Source of the DNA: UBA5195 sp034432755
GTDB taxonomy: Bacteria; Chloroflexota; Anaerolineae; Anaerolineales; Villigracilaceae
NCBI GenBank assembly: GCA_034432755.1
Contig: DAOUBQ010000039.1
Span: 17,022 to 81,021 of the forward strand
Reading direction: 5' to 3'
Length of the DNA: 64,000 nucleotides
Shown: piece by piece, positions 1 through 8,152 of the stretch
Numbering within the stretch: the stretch's first letter is position 1
Layout: each line of letters begins with the position of its first letter
Translations under genes and position numbers: made by a program
Notes under the pieces: generated by a model
The model's input: only the letters and a program-made list of their open reading frames with translations
Databases searched by the model: none
What the model was told of the DNA's origin: nothing

Positions 1-456
1 CACCGTTAGACCAACAAAGAAACATCCCATTCCCCGCTGGATTTTTTGAACGGTCTTATCCGGCTGGATTTGGATGGCTGGGGAGCCGACCATCCTGACG
101 GCAGACATTCCGCTCAAGACAACCGGCTGCCCCATCGACAAATTCCCAACCGCCTGGCGCGCTGCGAACTCCTCCGCGCCGGTAATTTCGCGGTAGAGCG
201 CGACGGCTTTTTCCATCTCCCCGGCCTGGGCCAAGTCTTTGACCTCGTTGATGCGCCGCGCCTGGCTCACCAAACCGCCCAGGTCGCCAAAGCCGCTCAG
301 GGTGAAATTATCCGGCTTGGATGAAAATTGAGGCCGGGCGCGCAAATTCTCCGGCACAATCACCGAACTGTTGCAATACGGGCAGCGAATGATTGGGTCA
401 TTTCCCCGGTAATCCAACGGCGCACCGCAGTTGGGACAATTGAACGTTTGGGCCAT
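1..456 (-). CDS. Zinc-ribbon protein (partial, runs off the left edge)
   Basis: The minus-strand frame opens with ATG at 456 and stays open to position 1, giving 152 codons and no stop, so the C-terminus lies outside the window. The first 30 residues hold two knuckles, CPNCG at about 7-11 and CPYCN at about 25-29, which form a four-cysteine zinc ribbon. A helical, charged stretch follows (about 60-90, rich in Ala/Glu/Arg), then a more hydrophobic tail. No catalytic motif is visible in the part seen. Proteins with this N-terminal ribbon followed by an unrelated domain are common, and the function cannot be assigned. A sigma70-like promoter lies about 75 bases upstream. Confidence 0.75.
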   Translation of the reverse strand, partial: MAQTFNCPNCGAPLDYRGNDPIIRCPYCNSSVIVPENLRARPQFSSKPDNFTLSGFGDLGGLVSQARRINEVKDLAQAGEMEKAVALYREITGAEEFAARQAVGNLSMGQPVVLSGMSAVRMVGSPAIQIQPDKTVQKIQRGMGCFFVGLTV

Positions 457-531
457 CTCTCTCCTCCACAAGAACCAACCGGGCAGAATGACCAGATTGT
501 TGTAACACATTCTTTAAACTGGGATAGTGAT

Positions 532-559
532 ATTTTAGACTATTTTTGTGCAAATTCAA
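532..559 (-). promoter_or_regulatory. Candidate promoter of the zinc-ribbon gene
   Basis: Read on the minus strand, TTGAAT and TAAAAT are separated by 16 bases, and the -10 lies about 75 bases upstream of the ATG at 456. This is a sequence match only. Confidence 0.4.
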
Positions 560-593
560 GAGAGTGGTGATGACACATTTGTACTAAATCAGC

Positions 594-850
594 TTATACA
601 AACAGCGGCTCGAACTGCCGGCCTTCGGCTATCATCTTTTTCCGCTCTGCCGAATCCATCGGCCTGAAGTTTTCGCAGGCCTGCAAGACCAGCGATAGGA
701 TGCGCACATCACCGACCTGCAAAGCCCGGTCACGTCATTCGACAGCGCGCAAGCGAATGCGCGCTGGAGGATGCCTGGCCCATCGAACGGCTCGTACCAG
801 GCCGTGGCGGTGTGTTCACGTTGACCCCAGCGATAGATTTGAACAAACCC
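594..850 (-). pseudogene. Decayed C-terminal fragment of an aldo/keto reductase
   Basis: Two overlapping minus-strand frames read together as the end of an aldo/keto reductase. The upstream frame gives the family-like words WYEPFD and ALSNDVT. After a one-base frame change near 728-731 the second frame gives GDVRILSLVL and continues through RPMDSAERKKM to EPLFV and a TAA at 594-596. This resembles the C-terminus of the subfamily that normally reads ALS..VTAAIPPGD...EPIF. The N-terminal two thirds, with the TIM-barrel catalytic tetrad, are absent; that space is taken by the start of tex. No start codon or RBS fits. It is probably a relic, although a sequencing error could explain the frameshift but not the missing N-terminus. 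Confidence 0.55.
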
Positions 851-914
851 TGCTAACCCGGAACCCGCAACCGGTACGTTTACCGGCGCAACAGGAAATG
901 GTAAAATCGCGCCC

Positions 915-3071
915 ATGTCTCACGCCGAAACCATTGCCTCCCTTCTTAAAGTCAAACCTTCTCAGGTTCAAGCCACCATCCAACTGCTGGATGAAGGCAA
1001 CACCGTCCCCTTCATCGCCCGTTACCGCAAAGAAATGACCGGCACGCTCGATGACGAACAGGTGCGCATCGTGGCCGATGAAATTGCCCGCTTGCGCGCC
1101 ATTGACGAGCGCCGCGCCACCATCCTGACCTCCATCCAGGAACAGGGCAAACTGACAGATGAACTGAAAGCCGCCATCGAGGCCGCCGAGAGCATGACCG
1201 CGCTCGAAGACCTCTACGCCCCCTACAAGCCCAAGCGCCGCACCCGCGCCATGATTGCCAAAGAAAAGGGCTTGCAGCCCCTGGCCGATAAAATCATCGC
1301 CCAGGCCAAAGACAAACGCCCACTCGAAGAAATCGCCGCCGAATTCCTCAACGAGCAGGTGACAACCTGGCAGGAAGCCTTCGAGGGCGCGCGCGACATC
1401 GTGGCCGAAACCATCAGCGACAACGCCAACGTTCGCCAGGCCGTGCGCGAAAAAGCCCTCAAATTTGCCCGGCTCGAAGCCGTCAAAATCGAAGGCGCGG
1501 TGGACGAAAAGCGAGTCTACGAATCGTATTACGAATTTTCAAGCCTGGTCAGCCGCCTTCAGCCGCACCAAATCCTGGCCCTCAATCGCGGCGAAAAGGA
1601 AGGCATTCTCAAACTGCGCGTCCACATCGAAGAACGCGACTGGCGCGCCCCCATCGAGGCCGAATTCGAGGAAGACCTGCTCTCCCCGTTCAGCGACCAG
1701 CTGACCCTGGCCATCGAAGACGCCGCCGAGCGCCTGCTCTTGCCCTCCATTGAGCGTGACGTGCGCCGCTCCCTGACCGAAACCGCCGACGGCCACGCCA
1801 TCAACGTCTTTGCCACCAACCTGCGCGCCCTGCTCTCGCTGCCGCCGCTCGCCAACCAGACCGTGCTGGGCCTCGACCCCGGCTATCGCACCGGTTGCAA
1901 AGTGGCCGTGGTGGACCCCACCGGCAAACTGCTCGATACCGGCACCATCTACCCCCACGAACCGCAAAAACAATGGGCGGCTGCCATAGACACCCTGCAA
2001 GACATGATTAACCGCCACCACGTCACGCTCATCGTCATCGGCAACGGCACTGCCTCACGCGAAACCGAGCAATTGGCCGCCGAAATTGTTCGTGGTCTCG
2101 ATACGCAAAAAACGCTACTCGACCACCAACCTGTCAAATACCTCATCGTCAACGAAGCCGGAGCCTCCGTCTACAGCGCCTCCCCCCTGGCCCGCGCCGA
2201 ATTTCCCGACCTGGACGTCTCCATTCGCGGCGCGGTCTCCATTGCCCGCCGCGCCCAAGACCCGCTGGCCGAACTCGTCAAAATTGACCCCAAATCCATC
2301 GGCGTCGGCCTCTACCAGCACGATGTTGACCAGACCGCCCTGAGCCACAGCCTGGATGGCGTCGTCGAAAGCGTCGTCAACAGCGTCGGCGTAGACGCCA
2401 ACACCGCCTCGCCCGCCCTGCTCACCCATGTGGCCGGCATTGGCCCCAAACTGGCCGCCTCCATCGTTGCCTGGCGCGACGCCAACGGCCCCTTCAAAAG
2501 CCGCGAGGATCTGAAAAAAGTCTCAGGCCTGGGGCCAAAGGCCTATGAACAAGCGGCGGGCTTTCTGCGGATTCGGGACGGAATCAACCCGCTAGACGCC
2601 TCCGCCATCCACCCCGAATCCTACCCGATAGCCCTGGCCGTTTTAGAACGCGCCGGGCTGAAACCTTCGACTCCAATTTCCGAACGGAAAGCCGCCCTCG
2701 AAAAACTCCAACCCGAAACACTGGCCGTTGAACTCGGCTGCGGCCTCCCGACACTGAAAGACATCCTCGAGCAGCTCGTCCGCCCTGGGCGCGACCCGCG
2801 CGAGGAAGCCCCCGCCCCCATCTTGCGCTCCGATGTGCTAAAAATAGAAGACCTGGCGGTCGGCTTTCAACTGAAGGGAACCGTCCGCAACGTGGTTGAT
2901 TTTGGCGCGTTTATTGATATCGGCGTCAAACAAGACGGCCTGCTGCACAAAAGCCAGATTCCCTTCGGAACGGTGCTAAAAGTCGGCGACATCCTGGATG
3001 TCGAAATTCTCAAAATTGAACCCGAACGAGGCCGAATTGGGCTGGGCTGGGTGAAGGATAGCAAGAAGTAA
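915..3071 (+). CDS. tex: Tex, S1-domain RNA-binding transcription accessory protein
   Basis: The product has 718 residues, a normal length for Tex. An N-terminal helical Tex_N region (about 1-190) is followed by a YqgF/RNase H-like fold beginning near 316 (VLGLDPGYRTG), a helix-hairpin-helix pair around 505-560 (HVAGIGPKLAASIV), and a C-terminal S1 RNA-binding domain (about 648-716, GTVRNVVDFGAFIDIG, LLHKSQI). Tex is a highly conserved cytoplasmic nucleic-acid-binding protein implicated in transcription and stress tolerance; its exact biochemical role is not settled. The gene stands alone, converges with radA and ends at a strong hairpin. The ATG at 915 gives the canonical N-terminus (SHAETIASLL). 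Only a distant purine-rich stretch precedes it, so the RBS is weak. Confidence 0.95.
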   Translation: MSHAETIASLLKVKPSQVQATIQLLDEGNTVPFIARYRKEMTGTLDDEQVRIVADEIARLRAIDERRATILTSIQEQGKLTDELKAAIEAAESMTALEDLYAPYKPKRRTRAMIAKEKGLQPLADKIIAQAKDKRPLEEIAAEFLNEQVTTWQEAFEGARDIVAETISDNANVRQAVREKALKFARLEAVKIEGAVDEKRVYESYYEFSSLVSRLQPHQILALNRGEKEGILKLRVHIEERDWRAPIEAEFEEDLLSPFSDQLTLAIEDAAERLLLPSIERDVRRSLTETADGHAINVFATNLRALLSLPPLANQTVLGLDPGYRTGCKVAVVDPTGKLLDTGTIYPHEPQKQWAAAIDTLQDMINRHHVTLIVIGNGTASRETEQLAAEIVRGLDTQKTLLDHQPVKYLIVNEAGASVYSASPLARAEFPDLDVSIRGAVSIARRAQDPLAELVKIDPKSIGVGLYQHDVDQTALSHSLDGVVESVVNSVGVDANTASPALLTHVAGIGPKLAASIVAWRDANGPFKSREDLKKVSGLGPKAYEQAAGFLRIRDGINPLDASAIHPESYPIALAVLERAGLKPSTPISERKAALEKLQPETLAVELGCGLPTLKDILEQLVRPGRDPREEAPAPILRSDVLKIEDLAVGFQLKGTVRNVVDFGAFIDIGVKQDGLLHKSQIPFGTVLKVGDILDVEILKIEPERGRIGLGWVKDSKK

Positions 3072-3092
3072 ACAGTTACCGTAATCAATCAA

Positions 3093-3122
3093 CAGCGCCG
3101 CGAGTTTCGCGGCGCTGGTTTT
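3093..3122 (+). terminator. Rho-independent terminator after tex
   Basis: Perfect 11-base arms at 3093-3103 and 3107-3117 enclose a 3-base loop and are followed by GTTTTC. The hairpin sits between the convergent tex and radA genes. The T-run suits the plus strand only. Confidence 0.7.
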
Positions 3123-4543
3123 CAAGCCACCTGCCGCCCCTTGGGCAATTCGCGGTGTTCAATGGCAAAGGCCATCTCCAACGCTTCGTACACCGAGCGG
3201 CACTCGATAATTTGGATATTTTCGGGCCAAGGTTCGGCCTTGCGCAACCGCTTTGGCACAATGGCAGTTTTGAAGCCCAGTTTTTGGGCCTCCCGCAGGC
3301 GAATTTGCATTTGGGCGGGCAGGCGCAGTTCACCCGCCAGGCCAATTTCGCCAATCAGCACCGCATCAGCGCGCACGGGCAAGTCTTTCATCGAAGACGC
3401 AATCGCGGCGGCCACAGCCAGGTCGGCGGCGGGTTCATCAATTTTCATCCCCCCCACCACGTTGACGTAAATATCCTGTTCCGCCAGTTTAACCCCTGCC
3501 CGGCGCGTTAACACAGCAGCCAACATGAGAAGACGGTTATACTCCACCCCGTTGGGGTTGCGGCGGGCGTTTCCAAACTGCATTGCCGAGGTGAGACCCT
3601 GAATTTCAACCAAAAGCGGGCGCGTGCCTTCCATCGTCACCGCAATCGCCGAGCCAGGCACGTTGACCATGCGCTCGGCCAGGAACACCTCCGAAGGGTT
3701 GGGAACTTCGGCCAGCCCATTCTCGCGCATCTCAAACACACCCACTTCGGCAGTGGCGCCAAACCTGTTTTTGACGGAACGCAGCAGCCGGTAGGCCTGA
3801 AAACGGTCACCCTCCAGGTAGAGAACCGTGTCCACAATATGCTCCAGCACACGCGGCCCGGCAATTGCCCCCTCCTTCGTAACATGTCCAATGATAAAAA
3901 CACTCACCCCGTGCGATTTTGCCAGTTCCCGCAGTTGCGAGGAACACTCGCGCACCTGCGAAACCGACCCAGCGCCGGACTCGAACTCCGGCAGGTACAC
4001 CGTCTGAATGGAATCAACAATCAACAAATCAGGCTTCACCTCGCGGACGTGTTCGAGGATGGTCTGGAGGTTAGTTTCGGTGACGAGGAACAATTCCTCG
4101 GGGAATTTGCCTGCGCTGCCCATGAGACGGTCGGCGCGCATTTTGATTTGATGTTCTGATTCCTCGCCGGAGATGTATAGCACCCGTTTTTTACCCGCCA
4201 TCGCCAGCGTCATCTGAAGCATGAGCGTTGATTTGCCGATACCGGGGTCGCCGCCCACCAGCACGATCGAGCCGGGGACGATGCCGCCGCCCAGCACGCG
4301 CGAAAACTCGCCGATTGGCACTTCGATGCGCGGCTCGGCCTCCACCACTACATCGCCAATTTTGCGCGGAGCGCTGCGCCCGCCCAGGCCGCGCGCCGCG
4401 CTGGCGTTTTTGGCCGGGGCCGCCTCGTGGATGACTTCCTCAACCATGCTGTTGAACGAGCCGCACTGCGGACATTTGCCCATATACGAAGCGGCCACAC
4501 GGCCACACTGCTGACAAACATAGCGAGTGATGGATTTAGCCAT
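3122..4543 (-). CDS. radA: DNA repair protein RadA (Sms)
   Basis: The 473-residue product has the full RadA layout. A four-cysteine zinc finger lies at C10, C13, C24 and C27. A RecA-like ATPase follows with Walker A GDPGIGKST at about 98-106 and the RadA-specific KNRFG motif at 258-262. The C-terminal Lon-protease-like domain lacks an active protease. RadA promotes branch migration during recombination and repair in the cytoplasm. The gene has its own promoter, with an inverted repeat placed between -35 and -10. It converges with tex. A GAGGAGAG sequence lies 5' of the ATG. Confidence 0.96.
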   Translation of the reverse strand: MAKSITRYVCQQCGRVAASYMGKCPQCGSFNSMVEEVIHEAAPAKNASAARGLGGRSAPRKIGDVVVEAEPRIEVPIGEFSRVLGGGIVPGSIVLVGGDPGIGKSTLMLQMTLAMAGKKRVLYISGEESEHQIKMRADRLMGSAGKFPEELFLVTETNLQTILEHVREVKPDLLIVDSIQTVYLPEFESGAGSVSQVRECSSQLRELAKSHGVSVFIIGHVTKEGAIAGPRVLEHIVDTVLYLEGDRFQAYRLLRSVKNRFGATAEVGVFEMRENGLAEVPNPSEVFLAERMVNVPGSAIAVTMEGTRPLLVEIQGLTSAMQFGNARRNPNGVEYNRLLMLAAVLTRRAGVKLAEQDIYVNVVGGMKIDEPAADLAVAAAIASSMKDLPVRADAVLIGEIGLAGELRLPAQMQIRLREAQKLGFKTAIVPKRLRKAEPWPENIQIIECRSVYEALEMAFAIEHRELPKGRQVA

Positions 4544-4563
4544 CGTAAACTCTCCTCACGTTC

Positions 4564-4592
4564 AGTATAACAGAATTTTTGTTCTGTTGTAA
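4564..4592 (-). promoter_or_regulatory. radA promoter with embedded inverted repeat
   Basis: On the minus strand TTACAA (4592-4587) and TATACT (4569-4564) are exactly 17 bases apart. The spacer contains an inverted repeat with 6-base arms, ACAGAA / TTCTGT on the plus strand at 4570-4575 and 4582-4587. This is a classic operator position for a repressor. LexA-type control of a repair gene is a reasonable guess but is not shown. Confidence 0.55.
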
Positions 4593-4611
4593 CGCAAGAT
4601 ATTATCTTGCG
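4593..4611. repeat. Short palindrome, GCAAGAT-type stem
   Basis: A perfect inverted repeat with 9-base arms CGCAAGATA / TATCTTGCG around one base, between radA and the metallo-hydrolase gene. The same core word recurs at 46403-46419, and related palindromes with other stem words occur elsewhere in the window. Confidence 0.7.
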
Positions 4612-4635
4612 CTACAATTGCATCAGGAGGCCTCT

Positions 4636-6027
4636 ATGAAAATTCATTTTCACGGCGCAGCACAGACGGTAACCGGCTCAATGCACTTGCTGGAAGTCAA
4701 CGGCGCGAAACTGCTCGTTGATTGCGGCCTGTTTCAGGGCCCGCGCCGCGAGAGTTTTGAGCGTAACCGAAAATTTCCGCTTGACCCGCGCAAAATTGAC
4801 GCGGTACTCCTGACCCATGCCCACATTGACCACAGCGGCAACCTGCCCAACCTGGTTGCGCAGGGCTTTGAGAGGCCAATTTACTGCACCCCGGCCACCG
4901 CCGACCTGACACACATCATGCTGCTAGATTCAGGCCACATCCACGAGAAGCAGGCTGAGGCGGTTTCGTGGCGCAACGAGCAGAGAGGCCTGGAGCCGGT
5001 GGACCCGCTCTATACCCAGGAGGACGCCGCCAAAGTGCAACCGCTGCTCAAGGGGATTCCCTACGATACCCCTTTCGAGCCGATTCCGGGCGTGATGGCG
5101 CGGCTGGTGGAGGCCGGTCACATCCTCGGCTCGGCAGCCCTGGCGCTGGAAGTCAACGAAAAGGGGCATAAATCCACGCTCTGGTTCTCCGGCGATATTG
5201 GCCGGCGGCGTTTGCCCCTGCTGCGCGACCCGCAACTGCCAGAGCCGGTGGATGCACTGGTCATGGAATCAACTTACGGCGATAAACCGCACCGCAACCC
5301 CGAAGAAGCCTACGAGGAGATGAAAACCGTCGTCAACCAGGCTCTCCAACGGGGCGGCAAGGTTATCATTCCGGCTTTTGCAGTGGGACGCACCCAGGAG
5401 CTGGTCTACAACCTGAACATGATGTACGAAAACGGTGACCTGCCCGAAGTGCCGGTCTATGTGGATAGCCCGCTGGCGGTGAATACGACTGACATCTTCA
5501 AAAAACACCCCGAATGCTACGATGCAGAAACCATCCAGTGGATAGAACGCGGCCACCCTGCGCTCGATTTTCCCCTGCTGCAATACATCAGCAAACTGGA
5601 TGACTCGAAGGCCCTCAACACGCGCAAAGACCCGATGATTATCATCTCGGCCTCCGGCATGGCCGAATTTGGCCGAATTGTCTTTCACATCCGCTGGAAC
5701 ATTGAGGACGAGCGCAATACGATTATGATTGTCGGCTGGCAGGCGCCCGGCACGCTGGGCCGCCGCCTGGCCGAGCGCGAGCCGTTTGTCAAAATTTTGG
5801 GGGAAACTTATAAGGTCAAGGCAGAAATTTCGACCATCGGTGGGCTTTCGGCCCATGCCGGGCAAGATATGCTGACAGAATATGCCCGCGCCGCGCATGC
5901 CCAAAAAAAGGGCATTTTCCTGGTGCATGGCGAGCAAAAAGCGGCAACCATTTTGCAACAAAAACTGGAGGAAGGCAGCCTGAAGCGGGTGTTCTATCCC
6001 AAGCCAGGGGTGGCGCTGGAGATGTGA
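4636..6027 (+). CDS. MBL-fold beta-CASP RNA metallo-hydrolase
   Basis: The product has 463 residues. The metal-binding signature HAHIDH lies at 61-66, followed by further beta-lactamase-fold His/Asp positions. The C-terminal half has beta-CASP features, including SGMAEFGRI and a late GLSAHAGQ histidine motif. Such proteins are zinc-dependent nucleases related to the RNA 3'-end-processing factor CPSF73. Bacterial members are thought to act on RNA, but the substrate of this one is unknown. The start at 4636 is chosen because CAGGAGG lies just upstream; the frame is open from 4579, but that extension reads through the palindromic repeat. It converges with the downstream desulfhydrase gene, leaving a 31-base gap. 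Confidence 0.9.
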   Translation: MKIHFHGAAQTVTGSMHLLEVNGAKLLVDCGLFQGPRRESFERNRKFPLDPRKIDAVLLTHAHIDHSGNLPNLVAQGFERPIYCTPATADLTHIMLLDSGHIHEKQAEAVSWRNEQRGLEPVDPLYTQEDAAKVQPLLKGIPYDTPFEPIPGVMARLVEAGHILGSAALALEVNEKGHKSTLWFSGDIGRRRLPLLRDPQLPEPVDALVMESTYGDKPHRNPEEAYEEMKTVVNQALQRGGKVIIPAFAVGRTQELVYNLNMMYENGDLPEVPVYVDSPLAVNTTDIFKKHPECYDAETIQWIERGHPALDFPLLQYISKLDDSKALNTRKDPMIIISASGMAEFGRIVFHIRWNIEDERNTIMIVGWQAPGTLGRRLAEREPFVKILGETYKVKAEISTIGGLSAHAGQDMLTEYARAAHAQKKGIFLVHGEQKAATILQQKLEEGSLKRVFYPKPGVALEM

Positions 6028-6058
6028 AATGGGGATTTCGTTCACCCAGCCCGCAACT

Positions 6059-7027
6059 CTATAAAACCTCGTCCTGGTATTGCCCTGCAAACAGTGCCGG
6101 CTGGCCGCCGGTGTGCCAGAACAGAACGGTTTCATCTTTCTTGAAGAATCCCTGGCGGATTAAGTCAATCATCCCGGCAGCGGCTCGACCCGTGTACACC
6201 GGGTCGAGCAAGATGCCTTCGTTTTGGGCAAAGAGCGCAATGGCCTCGCGCTCACCCTCGCCGAAAACACCGTACCCAGCCTGGCAATACCGGTCGTTGG
6301 CGAGAATCTCATCGGGGGAAAACTGAATGCGCGGCCCCAGTCTTTCGCTGGCATCCGAAGCCAGCCCGGCCACATGCGCCTTCAATTTTGCTTCGGGTTC
6401 GTCAATGCTGATTCCCAAAATCTTGCCTTCATACCCAAAAACGCGCTGCCCCAGCACCAGCCCGGCGTGCGTGCCGCCGCTGGACGTGCCAAAGACAATC
6501 CAATCGGGGCGAACACCCTGCCCCAGCATTTCCTCCACTGCAAAAGCATAGCCCAATGCCCCGGTGGGGCTGCTGCCGCCATACGGCACAAGATACGGCT
6601 TGCAGTCTGATTCCTGTGCCTTCTGGTAAATTTCTTGCAGTTTCGCGTCGCGCTGCTCACGCTGTTGCACCCAAACCACATCTGCATCGAACAGAAAATC
6701 GAGCAGCAGGTTGCCCGATGGCTTTTCCTGATGCTGACCGGTCAGAACCAGAATGCAATCCAGGCCAAATTTGGCTGCCGCGGCGGCCGTCTGGCGGCAG
6801 TGATTGGACTGCATGGCCCCGCCGGTGATGAGCAAGCAGGCGCCCTGTTTTTTCGCTTCCGCCACCAGAAATTCCAGTTTGCGTGTTTTATTACCGCCAA
6901 AGGCCAATCCCGTCTGGTCATCTCGTTTGATGAGCAACTTCGGCCCGCCCAGGGCGGCGGTGAGACGCGGCATTTCTTCAATGGCCGTTGGCAGATGGGC
7001 AAAACGAATACGAGGAGTGAGGTTCAT
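6059..7027 (-). CDS. D-cysteine desulfhydrase / ACC deaminase family, PLP enzyme
   Basis: The product has 322 residues and belongs to the tryptophan-synthase-beta fold type II PLP family. The lysine of GGNKTRKLE near residue 47 is the expected Schiff-base residue. GGAMQSNHCRQTAA and the later GTSSGGTHAGL bind substrate and phosphate. Family members split D-cysteine into pyruvate, ammonia and sulfide, or open 1-aminocyclopropane-1-carboxylate; sequence alone does not separate these. The ATG at 7027 overlaps the stop of the FemAB-like gene as ATGA, with GGAGAG upstream, so the two genes are probably translationally coupled. The frame extends further 5', but only inside the upstream gene. Confidence 0.87.
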   Translation of the reverse strand: MNLTPRIRFAHLPTAIEEMPRLTAALGGPKLLIKRDDQTGLAFGGNKTRKLEFLVAEAKKQGACLLITGGAMQSNHCRQTAAAAAKFGLDCILVLTGQHQEKPSGNLLLDFLFDADVVWVQQREQRDAKLQEIYQKAQESDCKPYLVPYGGSSPTGALGYAFAVEEMLGQGVRPDWIVFGTSSGGTHAGLVLGQRVFGYEGKILGISIDEPEAKLKAHVAGLASDASERLGPRIQFSPDEILANDRYCQAGYGVFGEGEREAIALFAQNEGILLDPVYTGRAAAGMIDLIRQGFFKKDETVLFWHTGGQPALFAGQYQDEVL

Positions 7028-8043
7028 CTTTCTCTCCTTTCTATAAACTTCAAATACAGTTGGTATAACCAGGGCTGGTACACCCTGTCCAACGCTTGCG
7101 CTGCCCGCCGCACCTGACCGCCAAAACCGCGTTTGAAGCGATAGACGCCCCACAGGCCGTCCTGACGGGTCTCAAAGTGGGCTTCGAGCGTCTCTTCGTC
7201 CGCATCTGGCACGCCCCACAGGTCATATTCCGTGCAGCCGCGCGCTCTGGCCCACTGCATTGCCCGCCACTGAAGAAGATAAGAGGGCATACGATTGCGC
7301 TCCTCGTCGGTGGATGCGCCGTAGAGGTAGTAAGCGCGTTGGCCGAGGGCGAAAACCATCAGCGCGGCCAATGGCCGGGATTGATATTCTGCTACCAGCA
7401 GGTCGGCCATACCGACAGGGTAGAACAGTTCGTAGGCTGTGCGATAATATTCGAGCGAATGCACTCCGAACCCATCCCGCCCGCCGGTGACGGTCATCAT
7501 GCGGTGAAACCCTTGCAGGTCATCCCATGCGCGGACGGTGACGCCCTTTTTTTCGGCCAGACGCACGTTATAGCGCGTTTTCTGCTTCATGCGGCCTAAA
7601 ACTTCATCTTCTGAACCTTTCAGCGAGACGATGACAGTGCGAGGGGGCTGAATGTTGTGCTTGCTAATAATGATGAGAGATGAGTGAAGAGTGGTGAGTG
7701 ATTGCGGGCTATCTGACCAAAAATCAGGCTCGATTTTTAGAAACACAGCCCGTTTTTTGCGGCAAACATCATCAATTTCACGCCAAAACGGTTCGCTGAT
7801 GACTGATGACTGATGACTGGATACTGAATACTGATGGCTGAACACCGGCTTGGGGGCATACGCCACCGTAAACCCCAGCGGCAGTTTGCGGAAAAGAATC
7901 TGGATTCCCCAATCGCCAATCACTAAACGCTCTACATCCCAACCAAAGGCGCGTTTTAACTCGCCCCATTCTGCGGTTTGTAAAATGTGGGGGTTGGCTT
8001 GTTTCTTGATGAACTCGCGCCACTTATCGAGAGAAACGTTCAT
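7024..8043 (-). CDS. FemAB-like aminoacyltransferase (peptidoglycan bridge type)
   Basis: The 339-residue product begins HILQTAEWGELK, the usual FemAB/GNAT start, and ends with the acetyltransferase-like core (YNVRLAEKKGV, GASTDEERNRMPSYLLQW, YDLWGVPD). Family members add amino acids to the lipid II side chain at the cytoplasmic membrane face, using aminoacyl-tRNA. The exact acceptor cannot be told. Two stretches, about residues 65-83 and 112-125, are encoded by degenerate heptamer repeats and read as Ser/His-rich filler (HQYSVSSHQSS and SLTTLHSS). The frame stays open through both. The gene is translationally coupled to the desulfhydrase and sits downstream of a large stem-loop. Confidence 0.8.
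   Translation of the reverse strand: MNVSLDKWREFIKKQANPHILQTAEWGELKRAFGWDVERLVIGDWGIQILFRKLPLGFTVAYAPKPVFSHQYSVSSHQSSVISEPFWREIDDVCRKKRAVFLKIEPDFWSDSPQSLTTLHSSLIIISKHNIQPPRTVIVSLKGSEDEVLGRMKQKTRYNVRLAEKKGVTVRAWDDLQGFHRMMTVTGGRDGFGVHSLEYYRTAYELFYPVGMADLLVAEYQSRPLAALMVFALGQRAYYLYGASTDEERNRMPSYLLQWRAMQWARARGCTEYDLWGVPDADEETLEAHFETRQDGLWGVYRFKRGFGGQVRRAAQALDRVYQPWLYQLYLKFIERRER
7672..7706. repeat. Heptamer repeat tract 1, inside the FemAB-like gene
   Basis: Five consecutive degenerate 7-base units with consensus GATGAGT occupy 35 bases within an open reading frame. Confidence 0.7.
7797..7845. repeat. Heptamer repeat tract 2, inside the FemAB-like gene
   Basis: Seven consecutive 7-base units occupy 49 bases: TGATGAC three times, then TGGATAC, TGAATAC, TGATGGC and TGAACAC. 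Together with tract 1 the two tracts total 84 bases, a multiple of three. Confidence 0.85.
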
Positions 8044-8057
8044 GATATTCCCTGAAT

Positions 8058-8142
8058 TCGGGATAACCCTTTTGAACCGTCTCGAAGGCTTTGTACGGGC
8101 AACTTCAAGGGTCGAAACCAGCCTTCGAGACGCTTATCCCGA
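8058..8142. repeat. Large nested inverted repeat (stem-loop) between femAB-like and capD-like genes
   Basis: Outer arms TCGGGATAA / TTATCCCGA (8058-8066, 8134-8142) and inner 13-base arms (8078-8090, 8120-8132) pair around a 29-base loop, with an 11:1 internal bulge. It lies in the 109-base gap between two minus-strand genes. It could act as an mRNA stem-loop, a terminator or a mobile mini-element; no T-run follows. Confidence 0.7.
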
Positions 8143-8152
8143 GTTACAAATG

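Noticed and set aside
46..570. Two short plus-strand open frames (92 and 80 codons) at the left edge
   Set aside because: The zinc-ribbon gene on the opposite strand explains the first frame fully and shows clear CxxC motifs. The second overlaps its start and promoter and has no RBS.
4579..4635. Upstream start of the metallo-hydrolase gene
   Set aside because: The extra 19 codons cover a palindrome and lack an RBS; CAGGAGG marks the ATG at 4636.
5269..6135. A 288-codon antisense frame over the metallo-hydrolase gene
   Set aside because: No motif and low-complexity composition; the sense product has the catalytic HxHxDH.
7797..7845. CRISPR-like tandem repeats
   Set aside because: The units are 7 bases with no unique spacers, so this is a short tandem repeat and not an array.
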